64,000 nucleotides of DNA from Alitta virens (taxonomy: Eukaryota; Annelida; Polychaeta; Phyllodocida; Nereididae): assembly GCA_932294295.1 (NCBI GenBank), contig OW028580.1, positions 34,151,636 to 34,215,635 on the forward strand, written 5' to 3'. A model generated the notes under the pieces. It saw only the letters and a list, made by a program, of their open reading frames with translations, was not told the origin of the DNA and made no database searches. Within the stretch, counting starts at the first letter, position 1. Every line of letters begins with the position of its first letter. This document shows, piece by piece, positions 46,433 through 59,631 of this stretch. Both the position numbers and the translations under genes were made by a program.

Positions 46433-46740
46433 TGTGTTTTTGATTGAAAGTGAAAGTAAATAATGTCTTTTATGTCTTTATAAAATCCTGTACCTCCAGC
46501 ATTAAAATTTCAAAAAGAAATGCCTTGTCAGAAGTCTTTTCCATCCATTTTACTTTCGAATTGGCCTCAAATGTGTTTTTGATGGAAACTGAAAGAAAAT
46601 AATGTATTTCACGTTCTGATAACATTCTGTACCTCCAGCATTAAAATTTCAAAAAGAAAAGCCTTTTCAAAAGTCTTCTGTATTCAATTTACTGTGTTTT
46701 TGATGGAAACTGGAAGTATACAGAAATATAATGTTTTTTG
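46433..46740 (+). repeat. Tandem repeat, about 2.5 units of 120-139 bp
   Basis: Units start TGTGTTTTTGATGGAAACTG at 46433, 46572 and 46693, and the first two share CTGTACCTCCAGCATTAAAA. Confidence 0.8.
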
Positions 46741-47039
46741 CTTCTCCTGTACAATATGCTTATATTATCAGCCATTTATAGTTTAGTGATTTATACTTAA
46801 TTTTAATGTTTATGCATTTGTTCCATTATCGCTTCCTTTTTCACCAGATGTAAGTGATTTGTGATGAATTGGTTATCGTTGTTTCTGTAATTGAGGAGGT
46901 GACTCTTGTGAAGCGATGGCTTGTTTGTCTTAGAGAGCCGCTCCTCACTTGCAACACATTTGTACAATGTACACATTATGTACCTTGTGAACTAGCATTT
47001 GAATTTATACTGTCATACTAAGACAGACTCAACCATCAA

Positions 47040-47221
47040 TTCATTAGACCATAAATTTACAATGATAATTGGTATGTAAGGTAAAAGGATCATTAATTCG
47101 CCCATGGGGTACAAATTTACTGGTCCCTGCATTGAGATTATTGTAAAAGCAAATATGCCATAGGCATCAAGCTATACCCTGTAACAGTGTATGATGATTC
47201 CTTGGGTGATAGTTGTAAATG

Positions 47222-47252
<31 letters not shown>

Positions 47253-47283
47253 GGTAATAAATATTTTATTTTATTTTATTTGA
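47040..47283 (+). mobile_element. Probable LINE 3' end with (ATTTT)n tail
   Basis: CATGGGGTACAAATTTACTGG..., a (TA)n stretch at 47220-47250, and AATAAATATTTTATTTTATTTTATTT at the end. The tail resembles CR1/L2-type 3' ends. There is no protein remnant. Confidence 0.4.
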
Positions 47284-47780
47284 GGTGGCGTTAATTCAAG
47301 GTTAAAAAAGTATAATATTAAGGATAAGAATAAACAGATGATGTATTATAGCTTTGGAATCTAATCAGTAGTTTAAATCGTGAAGTGTCTTTATAACGAT
47401 GAGTCAATTCTTTTTTATTAAGCACAATTAGCTGTGAGTCACTGGCTTAAATTGCCTGTCAGATGCTGGCTGAGAGTAAATGCAGAATTGTCAGACTATT
47501 CGTTCTTTTCCAAGCTGCAAAAACTCAGAACGAAAGACAGACAATCATTTGGAAAAGAAATTGAAACCACAGAGAGAAGTGGAGCAAAGAGGAGAAGGGC
47601 AAGCACGTTGTCTTTGCATAATTGGAAAATTATTTCCTCCCAGAAAAAAAAAGACAGGTGTTTAGGGTATCTTACAGGTTGACTGCAGCAAGCCACAAGA
47701 GTCTGAGGTTATACAGGTTGCTATTGTGGCCAGATTACTAAAGACTTACTATTAGGCCATTATCATGACCTAATTTTGGG

Positions 47781-48045
47781 TAGTCTAGTGGTAAGATGAC
47801 CGCCTATTCCTCTGAAGGACCCAGGCACCCTTCATGAGCATCATCCCAGCTGGATGTCGTTTGGATGAGACGTTTCATTGGTGGTCCCTTGTAGTCAGTG
47901 TCTATGCTGAGGAAAGTAAAGATCCCACTTATGGGGTAAATGTGTAACATGGGTGGACTCCTCTTTCTCTCTCACCTCATCAATCAACCCTCGATAGTGG
48001 TAAAAACTTGCCTTAGAGGGCTGCACTTCCCATATCTATCTATTT
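47781..48045 (+). mobile_element. tRNA-derived SINE, family 1
   Basis: Box A TAGTCTAGTGGTAAGA at 47781-47796; box B has been lost by a small deletion. The body matches 16850-17040 and 28640-28745, ending TATCTATCTATTT. Confidence 0.8.
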
Positions 48046-49230
48046 CATAAGATAAGATAACATTTTATTTACAGTGTTACTTAAAATAAGAAGAGGTTTA
48101 TTTATGGTGTAATGAGAATAACATATCAAATATTTAATTAGATGTTAATCTGAACATACAGATTCTCATATAAAATTGTAAAGGTTTACTCATGGACAAC
48201 CTGTTTCATTTTGCCATCACTCGCTAACCATTCCCTTACAAGTAAATGTATGGAAATTGTATTTGATCCCTCTATACAAACCTTTCAGCATTAAAGCATC
48301 CCCTTCATCTGGCTGCATGTCTAGCAACACAACAACCGAAATCTGATTACCTGTATTTTTGCTACAACTCACTTTGTTCTAAACTCTGATACTGCAAGAA
48401 GATAAAAAGTTCCTCAACACAAGATTAAAATGTACAATACAACAGAACATTTATGGTACGCCACAAGACAGATTTTCCTTTTTCAAATAGATGCAATCCA
48501 TCGACAACAAGAAGATTTGAATGCAAGATATGTATATGAAGAATTTGACACATTGTTAGAAAAACAAAATCTGGCTAAACTTTCGTTACTTTCCGTTTAA
48601 ATAAAATTTCAGTGTCAAACTAACCTACACACTTTAAAGAACAGATGATAATAACAGGAGGAAACATAGATATTGAATCAGATGTTTACCCAACTTCCTC
48701 AACTACAACATGATAGATTTAAATGATATCAAGGCTTGTGTGGTTACTGAAACGTGTTCTGAATCAGTGCTTCAAAGCTTCTAATCAATTTATTTACTAG
48801 TTTTTGTCTTAAATGATTTTGTCTGCCACATTCTCTAAAACAATTCCATTAATCACTTACTGAATGAAATGAAAGTCGTCAGATAATGGGATTTAGATTT
48901 AGATTAATTTCTATTTAGTTAGCTTTTGTCAGTCTAGTTAATAAGGACTAGTTTAACAAAGTAATGTTTTAGGTGAGCAAGGTCTGTGCCATTGGAAACC
49001 AAGTGGTTTCTATGGTAAAAAAGAACCTTGGTAATTTGCTTTATACCACGCTAACAAATAAAGGTACAACTATGTGTTTTAGAACACCCATGGGTGTTGT
49101 GAACTACCCCACATGTTCTTTGTGCATGTTGAGGTATTTTGTCTCAACCAAACCCTAAAGAACTGCCTCAGAGGTATTTCAGTTTTAAAAGGTTCTTCAG
49201 GGGTGTTAAGCTCAGCTTTAGTCTAGGAAA
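48046..49230. other. Region without a supported gene
   Basis: AT-rich sequence with only short frames. Nothing recognised. Confidence 0.4.
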
Positions 49231-49234
49231 AATT

Positions 49235-49315
49235 AAGAAGGAGTGAGAATTGAACTCTGGATGTCCACACAGAAAGCAGCCTCGCTTACCATTGCACCAT
49301 AGATGCCATTGCTCC
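49235..49315 (-). mobile_element. tRNA-like SINE head, minus strand
   Basis: The minus strand has GGTGCAATGGTAAGCG (box A-like) and GAGTTCAATTCTCAC (box B-like) 40 bp apart, the spacing of a tRNA promoter. The acceptor stem cannot be formed, so a SINE head is more likely than a tRNA gene. Confidence 0.45.
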
Positions 49316-50580
49316 TGGTGGTGGTTGAAGGATCAGAATAAAGCAGCAGTTTTATTTATAGTTTCTGTTAGCTGGCATGTAAGTAATGGGCATGAATAGC
49401 ATCCAACATGAGTTCGAATCCATGATCTGGTTTTATTTTTATTTTGTAGGAGTCTTTTAATATTACTCATTTGATTTAGCGTAATACATATGTGGCGCGC
49501 CACGGGAAAAGGGGGCTTACGGGTGGTGACGTCTAACTGCGAAATTGGCGGGAAAATGCAAGCAAGCCACGCGTGTGTAATTATAAAAAAAATTTGGGCC
49601 AGTCTTAAGCCTGAAGACTGTTCTGGCCTAGAAAGCACCTGCTGACCTGGATACAATCAAGCTTTTTTTATTTCAATGATCTCAATGATTGACAAAATAT
49701 TATTTTGTGACATTTTTTGTTGTAAATAGTCTACCATGTAACAAAAAATAGCAACAATACAAAATGTATCAAGAAATAATGGCCCAGACATAAACAATGT
49801 CTCAAAATTTTGCCAGGATTGCACTTGACTTGACCTATCACATGTGTTTCTTAAATATATTTATTCATAATAATCATAAATTGACCTCAAAGATATCAGT
49901 TCAGTCAGAAATTGGAAAATGATGATTTATTTTCATAATTATTCTAATCTTTTCATTCACTCATTATAACAGGCATGCATTATCCTTTTTTTGTTAAATG
50001 CCTCAATGCTACTGAAGCTTAGTCAGCTTACATGACCAACTGGCAGGGGTAGATGTAATGATGAGATGATATAGGCTAGGTGTCCACACTATGGTACACA
50101 TTTTCCCTAAGGGTGGGGTATTTTACCTCAGCATATACAGGACACCACACCTTTCTTGTTATCTTTTTTTTTTTTACAATATTAGATTTTTTTATTTCAA
50201 GTATATTACCCAGGGAGTAAAATAATGGCTAAAGTTTAGTCAGACCGTGCACTCAAATGGCAGGCATGACCTGATTTTGTGTGATTTTTTTGCATATTAG
50301 CTGTTTTTTTTTTGCTTTAAATATACCAACTAAACAAATACGAGACAAGGTTTTTTTTTTCTGATGAATCACGATATACTACTTTTAATTATAGCTGTCT
50401 TCTTAAAATTATTCAACCCCTACATGCAATCACTCATAAAAGAGCAAATTAGCAAATCTGGGGTTGTTCAAACAGTTCAAATAGTGAATAACAAAAACTG
50501 AAAACAAGCAGCTTTAATTGGGTTATTGAGTGCTGGTGTTCCAGTTTTAATCACTGCCTTAAATCATTAGATTCATGTCA
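49316..50580. other. Region without a supported gene
   Basis: Contains a GC-rich island at 49490-49560 and, at 50007-50110, a fragment similar to part of the inverted arms (near 11165-11270). No gene seen. Confidence 0.4.
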
Positions 50581-50595
50581 TTGTCAACTGGAGAC

Positions 50596-50925
50596 ATGGC
50601 TCAAACAAGAGAATACTCACAAAAACATCAGAGAAGAGATTTTGGCATTGCACAAGCAAGGAAAATGATACAAAAATAGCTAAGATACTGAATATTTCAA
50701 AAGACACAGTTGGATGCATTATTTCGCAAATTCAAAGCTAAAGGTACAGTGGCTAATCAACCTGGGTGGGGCAGAAAGAAGAAGTTATCAACAGCTGCTA
50801 TCAGATTCCTGCATTCACCTGATAAGTGCCGAAAATATCAAATGAAAGTTCCCCAGTATAACCACTATATGACTAGTAGGGTATGTCTGAACAAAAAAAA
50901 AAAAGAATTCTGGGTTCAACAATAG
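50596..50925 (+). pseudogene. Tc1/mariner-like transposase fragment, frameshifted
   Basis: Three pieces in different frames resemble the N-terminal helix-turn-helix region of Tc1-type transposases: MAQTREYSQKHQRRD, then KIAKILNISKDTVGCIISQI, then KGTVANQPGWGRKKKLSTAA. The family pattern of two paired DNA-binding domains with a GRP-like linker is visible. The DDE catalytic region is absent. The copy is dead. Confidence 0.75.
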
Positions 50926-50929
50926 CATC

Positions 50930-52240
50930 TTATCAAATTGCCTGATTAAAGGGATTTAGCATGCATGTGATTGCATAATATTACAGCTGTATATAATAGT
51001 TGATTTTCTGCATCTTTTTATTGATATCATTAAATATTCATCTGAAAAAACTTGTGTGATTAATGCATGTGTCTTTTATGTCATGAGAAGAATTAATTAT
51101 AATGGGGGGCATATTTGCTAGCATGCATGGTCCAGGATACCTCTGTAAGGCACTGTACGCTTGATTCTCCAAAGGTTTGTGATATCAGTGTATCATAGAG
51201 TACCAGGGGTTATGAAATGTAGCAAACAACACAAGTTCAGCAATTTTTGCATAATTTCCACAATTATAAAAAAGAAAGGGCAATATATGTCAAAATGAAG
51301 CTTCGAAATTTAAAGTATTACGATATAGACATTTTAGAAGACAAATAACATGTGTTTAGGTACACTAGTAGGTGAGACCCCGTTGATACAGGCTTTAGAA
51401 AACATGAATTTTTCACAATATTCTATAGTATTTATGGCCATAAGGACACCAAAAGGCACAAATAAAATATTTTAGACATATAATAACAAAGCATGTAGGT
51501 GCAGTAGTATTCGAGTACTGCTTTGGAAAAGCAAAATAATCTGTAAAAATGTTTTCCCAAATCCTTCAAACAAAGTTGAGACATGTCAATGAGACTATCA
51601 AAAGTCACAACTTGGCCATACAGACTAATAAGATACCAAATTATATCAATGTATATACAATAGCGTTGGAGTTCTGCAGCATGCTAATTTTCAAATTATT
51701 GGATGTTTTCTATTCTTGTGCTTTTCCCCACTCATTCCGACTCATATCCAGCCTAATAATTAATAATTTAATTGCAATGCTATAACTATAAAAGCAGGTG
51801 ATGTTATTGCATGCAGTGGACTTTCAGGAACATTTTGAGACCATTTTCATTAGAAACTCAAAAGAGAACAATAATTTCAGGGGATCCAAAGAAAATGCAA
51901 GCCAATTCAAAAAGTCTAATTTTTTAAGGGAATTTTTTTTACAAATCTTGCAATTAAAAAATGTCCAGCCATATGAATTTAATATAACATTGTACCCGAC
52001 TGTAACTTATTATAATAATCTATATGAGACAATAAAAAAGAGGGGTCACCATGCTTGTTTTCTAGAAAAACTGACCTTTTTATGATGTCCCCCAATTTGT
52101 CCAAAATAATACTCAGAGCATCATTAGCTATATACCTAAAGTAGAGCCTTTGAGCTATCATTTGGTATATTTGTCATAATTTTAGAATTAGATCAAAATT
52201 AGTGCTGTCCCCTTTTAGTTCTATATGTTCTAACTCTCAT
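50930..52240. other. Region without a supported gene
   Basis: Very AT-rich. Frames at 51549-51785 and 51798-52085 are lysine-, asparagine- and phenylalanine-rich, as expected from composition, and match nothing I know. Confidence 0.4.
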
Positions 52241-53210
52241 ATATGGAAGCCTTTTAGTGCCTCATACAACTTTTTTTTTTTGGCGTTTTTGGCCACTTTT
52301 TTTTTTTTCGTTTTCACTCAAATGGTTCAAGAAGGAGTTAAATAATATTGCATTTATTCGCAAATATTTGCGTTTATTCGCAAATATTAAAGTTTTTTGC
52401 CACATAATTTTTTTTCCGAATTTGTGTTTTTTTGTTACATAATTTTTTTATTCTGCTCAATTGGTTCTAGAAGGAGTTGAATAGTTTTGCGTTTATTCGC
52501 AAATGTTTGCGAATAATAGCAAAAAAGATTCAAATGTAATGTAAAAAATATATATATAATTTAGAATAATTTATGTAATGAAAAACACAAACTCAAAAAA
52601 ATTGCGTATAAAAAAATGCACATGCTGAAAAAAATTATGTTGGATAAAACAAAGTGAAAAAATGTTACGTAGCAAAAATCAAAAAAGATGAACAATCATG
52701 TAGCAAAGAACACATAATAACGAATTATTTAGCAAAAGTCACAAATGATAAAAACTGCAAAATAAAATTTTATTTTTGCATAAATGCACCCTGGAAAAAA
52801 AAATTATGTAGCCAAAAACACAGATGAAAAAATATCATGTAGCAAAGAATGCATACTGAAAAACAATATGTGGGAAATAACACCAAAAATAATTATGATG
52901 TACCAAAAAATGGCAAAAAAAATTATGTAGAAAAAAACGCATATGAAAAAAATTATGTATCAAAAACCGCAAATTAAAAAAGTTATGCAACAAAACCGTA
53001 AATTTAAAAAAATTATGTATCAAACAACACAAATCCAAAGAAATATGTATCAAAAAACGCAAGTTAAAAAAAATTTGATTTCTATGCAGCAAAAAACGCA
53101 AATCTAAAAAAAATTGTATCAAAAAACACAAATCTAAAAACATTCAGATGCTATGAAGAAAAAAAACTTAAAAAAAAAGGAGTTGTGTGTGGCACTAGTA
53201 GGCTTCTATA
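52241..53210. mobile_element. Foldback-like element with minisatellite arms
   Basis: Termini GGAAGCCTTTTAGTGCCTCA (52245-52264) and TGTGGCACTAGTAGGCTTC (53189-53207) are imperfect inverted repeats of about 33 bp. Inside, the unit ATTATGTARCAAAAAACGCAAA repeats in one orientation from about 52560 to 53160 and in the opposite orientation at about 52390-52460, around a GCGTTTATTCGCAAAT core. No coding frame is meaningful here. Confidence 0.65.
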
Positions 53211-54595
53211 GTAAGAATATTAACCTCAGCTGGTAGCCCATGTTTGATGCTCAATTGTGTTAAAAATGTTGCACATATAATGATGAAATTCCAGAAAAAT
53301 TTAGAAAATGTCATGACAAACACAATGCTAGATTTTGGTAATTGTTGGTGAATGAGCAACCGAGATAAAAAACCAAATACAGAGGTTGTTTTTACGTCGG
53401 AAACCGGATTTTTAAGACGCCAATTTTAATGTTAAATTTTACAAAAAGTGATTATTGTAGCAGCTCACAATTTTAGTTGAGTATAGAAAAGTTACCTCAT
53501 TATCACATATCCAAATCACGCAAGTTTTGAACGACAGATAACGAAAATATGCCATAAAACGTAATGCATAGTTTAACAAGTGCCTGTGTCGCTGCTCATT
53601 ACGTCTCAGTGGTTATGTGCGCGAAAACATCAAATTTTCAAATACCCCAAATGACCACTAAATATTGAGATATCTGGAAATTTTTTACATTTCCATAAAC
53701 TACACATGTTAGACAATTACTTGCCATCAAAAACTAATTTTTGAAAAATCCACCCATTAGCCCCCTTTTTACATGGTGCGTCACATATATAAAAGGTATT
53801 TCAAAAACCTCAAGGTCCCTTAAAATACCATGGTAACGTTCTTCCGAAATACCCTACTGGTGGGTCCAATGTGGGCTTTATAGGATTCTGTATTTGTGAC
53901 AAGCCGAAAAACCCAGTTTGGTTCTACATGTGCACCTTTTTTTCTTAGAATACACATACTCTTCAATGGCATCTCTCTTTCAGTTTTGTCCCATTATATG
54001 AACTTGATCAGAGAGTATTTTCTGTAGTTTCAATGGTTGCCAAATTGGAAATGAAGTTGCAGAACATGAGAGAATTGAAGACAAAATTGGGACCAATTTT
54101 TCTCCACCTTACTTCAGAGTCTGGCCTATACATTACGTGGAAGATTGGAGAATTAGTTTTGAACCCAACATCAACACTATACTTTGTCAGTCGCTCTTTT
54201 GAAGCTGCTCATTAAAGTTTGAATGAATTCAATCAGCCGTTTCAGACCAAGAAAAATAACTCCCTCAAACTCAAATTGAAAAAAAAGTCATTCATACTAA
54301 TCTTACAGAGATGTAACCCTCAAAGAGAACTATTTGTAAAGGAGCCAAAATTACAAAAGTTCAAGTTAAATCGTTTATTCACCATATGTCAGCTCAATGA
54401 TACTGTGTAACTAGCTATATTTCACACTATTCTTTTTGACATTGAGATCAAATTGGTGTTTCTTGTTTTATGAAATCCAAAACCTCATTGTAATATTTTT
54501 ATTATTTTTTTTGTATATCTGTATCCTCTTTGATACAATCTCTTGACAAACATTGAGATAAAAATACAAAAATTCTGCCACATATGCCATAGTGC
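53211..54595. other. Region without a supported gene
   Basis: Short lysine-rich frames at 54033-54215 and 54219-54410 are unrecognised and lack support. No repeat identified. Confidence 0.4.
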
Positions 54596-55089
54596 TGCAT
54601 CATATATAAGTTTTTACTGATAGCATCTGGTTTGAAAGCATATACTGACCATGGTACAGTCCTGCAATATATAATATACATAGTCTGTTGCGTCTGAATG
54701 TTTCCTCACAAAACTTGCACGAATATCTCACTGGAATTGACTTTGCCAATTCTACACAACCCCTACATACTTTAGTGTTGAATTTCATCAACGACAGATA
54801 ACCATTTGGGAAATCAAGGGCTGACCACATACACTGTACTTGCCTCAACAGAGCAGAATTTGAAGTGCAAGACTTTCACGTATCTGTTAATGGAAGACTA
54901 AGCTTAGGCGATGCACTGAATACAATATAATATGTCCCTTACAGCACCTGAGCACTATGGAAAGTGTACAGCAAGCAATGGAAAGTGGCAAAGACTTTTG
55001 CATGGCTTTCTACAGTGGCTCTCAAAAGTATACCAACCCATTTAGTACAGTGTACATATACTGTGCTTTTCATGTTCAGTGTGCAGGGT

Positions 55090-55330
55090 GGGGGCCTAGC
55101 TCAGTGGTAGCGTGCTTGGCTTCCAACCACTGGGTCCTGGGTACAATACCCAAGTAGGATGGTTGTGTCATCCTTCATTTCATTGCAATGGACCCTGCCT
55201 GTTCTAATTAACCCACCCAACCATGTCTAGTTTGCTTTGTTTCATTAACATTATGGTTTCTTGATAGAATAGAGTAGAATGGAATAGAATAGTATAGAAT
55301 AAAATAGAATAGAAGAGAGTAGAATTTTAT
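55090..55330 (+). mobile_element. tRNA-derived SINE, family 2, plus strand
   Basis: Box A TAGCTCAGTGGTAGCG (55097-55112) and box B GGTACAATACC (55140-55150) are followed by the family body and a (GAATA)n tail at 55264-55326. It is the same family as 2443-2595 (minus). Confidence 0.85.
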
Positions 55331-56684
55331 CAGCATTGGCAACTGAAAGTTGAATTAACTTGAATTATTGTACAATATGTAAAACATGCAAAAGGATAAA
55401 AATAATTTGACATATAAAATTGAATTGTATATAAGAATAAAAACACTATTTGAAATAAAGTTACCTAAATATAAAGTTAAAGTAAAGAAGTACAATTATT
55501 TACGGGACTCGAACATATTCATCATCTCATCCTTCACCATGCAGATGAATCGTGACAGAATAGCATTGAAGTTGTAAACAGGATTCAAGTGTAAGTGTGA
55601 AAAACAAAAATACTCAAAGATCATCTCTATCTCAGTGCAAGAGAATCTGATAAGCTGCACAAAAATATGGTCACAATTTCTTGCTCGGTGCAAGTTATGC
55701 TGATATATTTGCTGTTTGTTCAGGTCACGTTGATGCAATTTGCACCATACATTTCCTTGATGTTGCAGACAGTATTAATTTCCACACTTGGTGTAGTGCT
55801 ATGCATGGGTCCAAGAATAGAGTGATCTAATTATTTGTAAGAGTGCGTAGGGGAACTCCAGAGAACATAACAACCCAGACCTTGAGCTCTGAATAAGGTT
55901 CTCTCAACACCAAGTCTCGCCTCATACTCTACATCGAGAAATTCTGTGCAAAGAACTGACAACTTTGCATTCAATAATACCATACCCCTTTGAAAGCTAA
56001 TTGGCTTAACACGAGCAGATTTTACACCAAATTCATGTCTGAGCATTTCAAGAAGGATTTCATTGAATTCCGACTGGTACGTACAGATTGTTTATGTTAA
56101 AACGGTGAAGGAGTGTGATATTGCGAGGTATATTCAGTTGATTTGTTTTATTACTCAGTAAGTGAAGTGGTTTTAAAGTTTATATACTGGACCTATACTA
56201 AATGCTGACTGCCATTATAAATTGCAATTTATCCGCTATTACCAAATTCTTAAAATGCTTAAAAATATTTGGAACAAGATAAGTTGTTCGTATGATGGGT
56301 TCAGTGCAGTATAGCATACCCAAATGTATGGTGTTCGCAGAAGTTTGAAGTACACAATTAGAATAACATTTGTGTAGACTAGTCGAATATGAAAACCGCC
56401 GCCCTTTGTTTGTGGTGTAATACATTGAATTGAAGCTTTTGACGTCGTATGCTCAGCAACGAGACTCGCTAAATACGTATAAATCTGGGTCCGCTTTGCT
56501 GCACTTTTTCCCGTAACATATATACTGGAATAATGACTGCAACATGATTATCACACACAATTCCAAATAAATAGATATATGAATTAAATTAAGAAAAGTA
56601 AGTGTCAGAAAATTGGTAAGGTAAGTCACATTATTTCATCTCTTTGTCTGTTTAAATGCAGTCAGTACGAAGCGTCATTTGTAC
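55331..56684. other. Region without a supported gene
   Basis: Nothing recognised; short frames on both strands without homology. Confidence 0.4.
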
Positions 56685-56953
56685 TGCCTCTGACATGGTG
56701 AATCCCTTGCTCCTACAAAGTATTCCGCTGAATACTTTAGGCACTTGCACAGGCGTAGGTCCTTCCTACTGGAGCTAAGCTGATGATGAGAGGCACTGCT
56801 CTCCCATGTTGAGTGCCTCATAACACTAGTCACTATTCTTAAGAAACACTGCGTGAATGGTTAATGAGCACACTGGCAACTTTTTACCTCTCACTGTACC
56901 ATGGGAATGAATGGATCAAAATCTCTTTTGTTACTTTCTTTGTATTGTTAAGT
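56685..56953 (-). repeat. Inverted-repeat block X, left copy
   Basis: The reverse complement matches 63085-63357 closely (shared CACTGCTCTCCCATGTTGAG, CAGGCGTAGGTC and GCGTGAATGGTTAAT segments). Nature unknown; probably a dispersed repeat. Confidence 0.8.
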
Positions 56954-57470
56954 GAGTTAATTATTTTAGAAGTTAGGTAACTCTCATGCAGCAAATCCTT
57001 AAGAAGTTGGTAAGTCTCGTGCAGCAAATTATATAGAGTGTATGGTATACGCTAGATCTTCGACTATAAAGACAGACAGACAGCCATACATCGTCGGTCA
57101 TTCAATATTTGGATATACTGAATGCATCATACACAAATATTTACTATTTGACAATGTTTTTGTTTTTCTAAACACATTTACCGACAGACACAACACAGAA
57201 TATCCATTTGTGCTTACGTCATGTTTGCTTTGAAGATATTCTGGGAATATTGGTACAAGTCCAATGAATATTTTCCATAGTAGCCTTTGCCAAGTCTGTG
57301 CTAAGAATACTTTTAACAAATCATTCAACCCTACTTTATACTTTCAAAATAGAAATATGTCCCTTTCATAATGGTTCATAAAATTCACACTCCTATGGCA
57401 AAAGGTGTGTCCTCTAACTGTACCGGCCAAATGCTCACAATGATAACTGAATATTACGGAATCTCTTTCA

Positions 57471-57815
57471 GATCTTGTACAGCTGCACACAAGAGAACGC
57501 CAAGGTTTAAGATTGGACCGTATCCATCAGCGATTCAAAGTGCCATTTACCATAAGGAAGACATTAGCGGGCCGATCATTCAGTATAGCAGCTCCTGCTT
57601 GGTGCAGTGAAATTCCAAATTATCAAACTTTCTCACTCTACAAAAACTGCAAACATTCCTATTTGACCAATTTTAATTTATATTATTAGTACTGTCAATT
57701 TTAATCATATATATTTCATCTATCATTTTTAGTTTAATTTTCAAATTCTACGGCGCTTCTGATGATTTCAACTTTTCCGAAAGTAGCACTATATAAATAA
57801 ATTATTTGTATTTTG
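57471..57815 (+). mobile_element. LINE 3' end with RT C-terminal segment
   Basis: From 57471 a 72-codon open frame ending in TAG at 57687-57689 contains FKVPFTIRKTLAGRSFSIAA, which fits the conserved C-terminal block (K-T..-R-x-F-S-x-A-A-P..W) of CR1/L2-type LINE proteins. The 3' UTR carries GGCGCTTCTGATGA and GTAGCACTATATAAATAAAT, a common end of such elements. It is 5'-truncated. Confidence 0.75.
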
Positions 57816-58229
57816 TAATGCCATTTGATACAATCGCTAATTTATACAGTTTGCAACAAAATCATCTCATTGACTGATGACAGTACGCTGATGTTGTTGA
57901 TGAGTTTTATTAAGTCTGTACTGGTAGCCATTTCACCTTGATCAACAAATGTCTAAAACTAAAATCAGTGACCTCCTGGTTACTTAGCAACTCACATTCC
58001 ATGAGTCAAACTCACTAATCAACTATTTTGGAGTGCTAATACTCACATTAATGTCATTTGACCTAATTTGCCATTCCTTCTGTACAATATATACATGTAT
58101 TGATGAGTGGCACAGCCTTGGTTGCAGCTAGATGTTGGATTTTTCACAATATAGCATGATTTAAAAAAATATTCATTATATGGTACAATGTATGCAGCAG
58201 CTCACCTCAAACTCCTTCCTTCTGATTCG

Positions 58230-58440
58230 TTCCGAGTATGCAACCCGGCATTCAAACGCTTTGTCAGCGAGCGCCATGGTAATGAAACTCATTCCAAAGC
58301 TGCTGTATCTGTAGGGACAGGTACTCACTCTCTGCTGGGTTGACTGTAGCGATGAGGACTAAAAGTGGCTTGCTGAAGACCCCTGTCTCTTCAGATTGGG
58401 TGTCAAGCACTCAACCACTTCACTAGCTGCTCCTCCACAA
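58230..58440 (-). mobile_element. Probable tRNA-derived SINE, minus strand
   Basis: On the minus strand GCTAGTGAAGTGGTTGAGTG (box A-like) is followed by TGACACCCAATCTGAAGAGA and then a body ending in GTGAGTACCTGTCCCTACAG. Box B is eroded. Only one copy occurs in the window. Confidence 0.45.
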
Positions 58441-58622
58441 TAAAAAGTATATCTTGTGTATCTAGTCTTTGATTTAATTCATTAATTGGATACTGATTAA
58501 GTTTCAATCCCATGCACTACAATATCAATGTATTTGAAGCTGGTTACCATCAGCCACTCTAGCCAACAGGTGATTACAATTTTGAGAAGTTATGCCTAAC
58601 ACATTGTATGCACGTATATTCC

Positions 58623-58870
58623 TTAGTGAATATGAGAACACCCGACACAACATTCAAACTGTAATTCATACATTTCATCTCTACCCTTGCCATCAACACT
58701 TACAGCACAGCACTTAAGACCTGTCCGTTCAGAAATATGGCGTAGGGAGTTACTGCCAACATCTCGGCAGTTCTCATAACTGTGACATTTCAAAAGTGAA
58801 TACACCAGAAGTTGCCAATGAAAACCAGCGAAGTAACATCTTCCCCGACGGCATAAAAAATTCAATGTGA
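58623..58870 (-). repeat. Inverted-repeat block Y, left copy, with open frame
   Basis: The minus strand has an 80-codon frame rich in cysteine (CHSYENCRDVG, LKCCAVSVDGK). The plus-strand copy at 62380-62630 has the same frame but with a stop, and many amino-acid differences. A GTAAGT donor inside (after TGCTGTGCT) could end an exon. It may be a repeat-borne exon; unrecognised. Confidence 0.4.
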
Positions 58871-58999
58871 AGGTTTTTAGCTAATGGCTATGTCTGTAAC
58901 GCCTTAGAGGTCCAGTTATGGGCTGTGGTGTCAGGACCCAAGAGAGCTCTAGAGGAGAAGTGATGCATGGTTGAGATATTCTTTGAAGTTTTTACGTAA

Positions 59000-59590
59000 T
59001 GTTACTTCTTGTGCAAATATAAAGATCTTCAGCAGCTCTCAGTCTGTATTAACCTTACAGGAGCAACACCAAGCAATGTCAAAATGGATATTTTTGCTAA
59101 ACATATTGTGAATTTGTATAAATTAATAACTACTAGATAAGTTGAGATGAAATTTTATTTTAAGTCGGTGGTGACATAAAAACAATACAACACAAGCTAA
59201 AAGCTTTTCGCCGACAGAAAATATAACAAAAAAAGGTGAAATATTTACAAATGAGCGAGTGAAATGAAATATGTAGTTAAATACCATTAAAACTTATTAC
59301 AAGGAATTTCTTTTACAGAGAATACAGTTCTTTTACAGAGAATACAGTTGCCACATTGACAGGTACTAAGGATATTGCTTCTTCTTAATGAGTCTTTTAA
59401 ATTGCAAGAACAATGTTCAGATGTACTGGTATAAGTACATCAGACACATTATCTGAAAAGCAAATGTGTACTTATTCAAAGAACTGTTCTAATGGTTGCA
59501 AATGTTTAGAATACTTAAAAATGCAATTATTGTTTTTCAGTGTTATGCAATACATGTTTTCTTGGTTATACAGTTATTATTAAAAACATA
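59000..59590. other. Region without a supported gene
   Basis: A 16-bp direct repeat TTTTACAGAGAATACAG occurs twice at 59311-59348. Nothing else recognised. Confidence 0.4.
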
Positions 59591-59631
59591 GCACCGTCTT
59601 ATGCATGCAATTGGGGATGTTGTGGCAAATA

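Noticed and set aside
49333..49656. 107-codon minus-strand frame over a GC-rich patch
   Set aside because: No splice sites or homology that I can support; overlaps a region with repeat-like flanks.
52835..53143. 102-codon minus-strand frame with FLIHNFF-type repeats
   Set aside because: Translation of the foldback element's minisatellite arm.
54600..54848. 82-codon minus-strand frame with two CxxC pairs
   Set aside because: CxxC-x13-CxxC could suggest a zinc-binding exon, but there is no splice context, no second copy and no recognised family.
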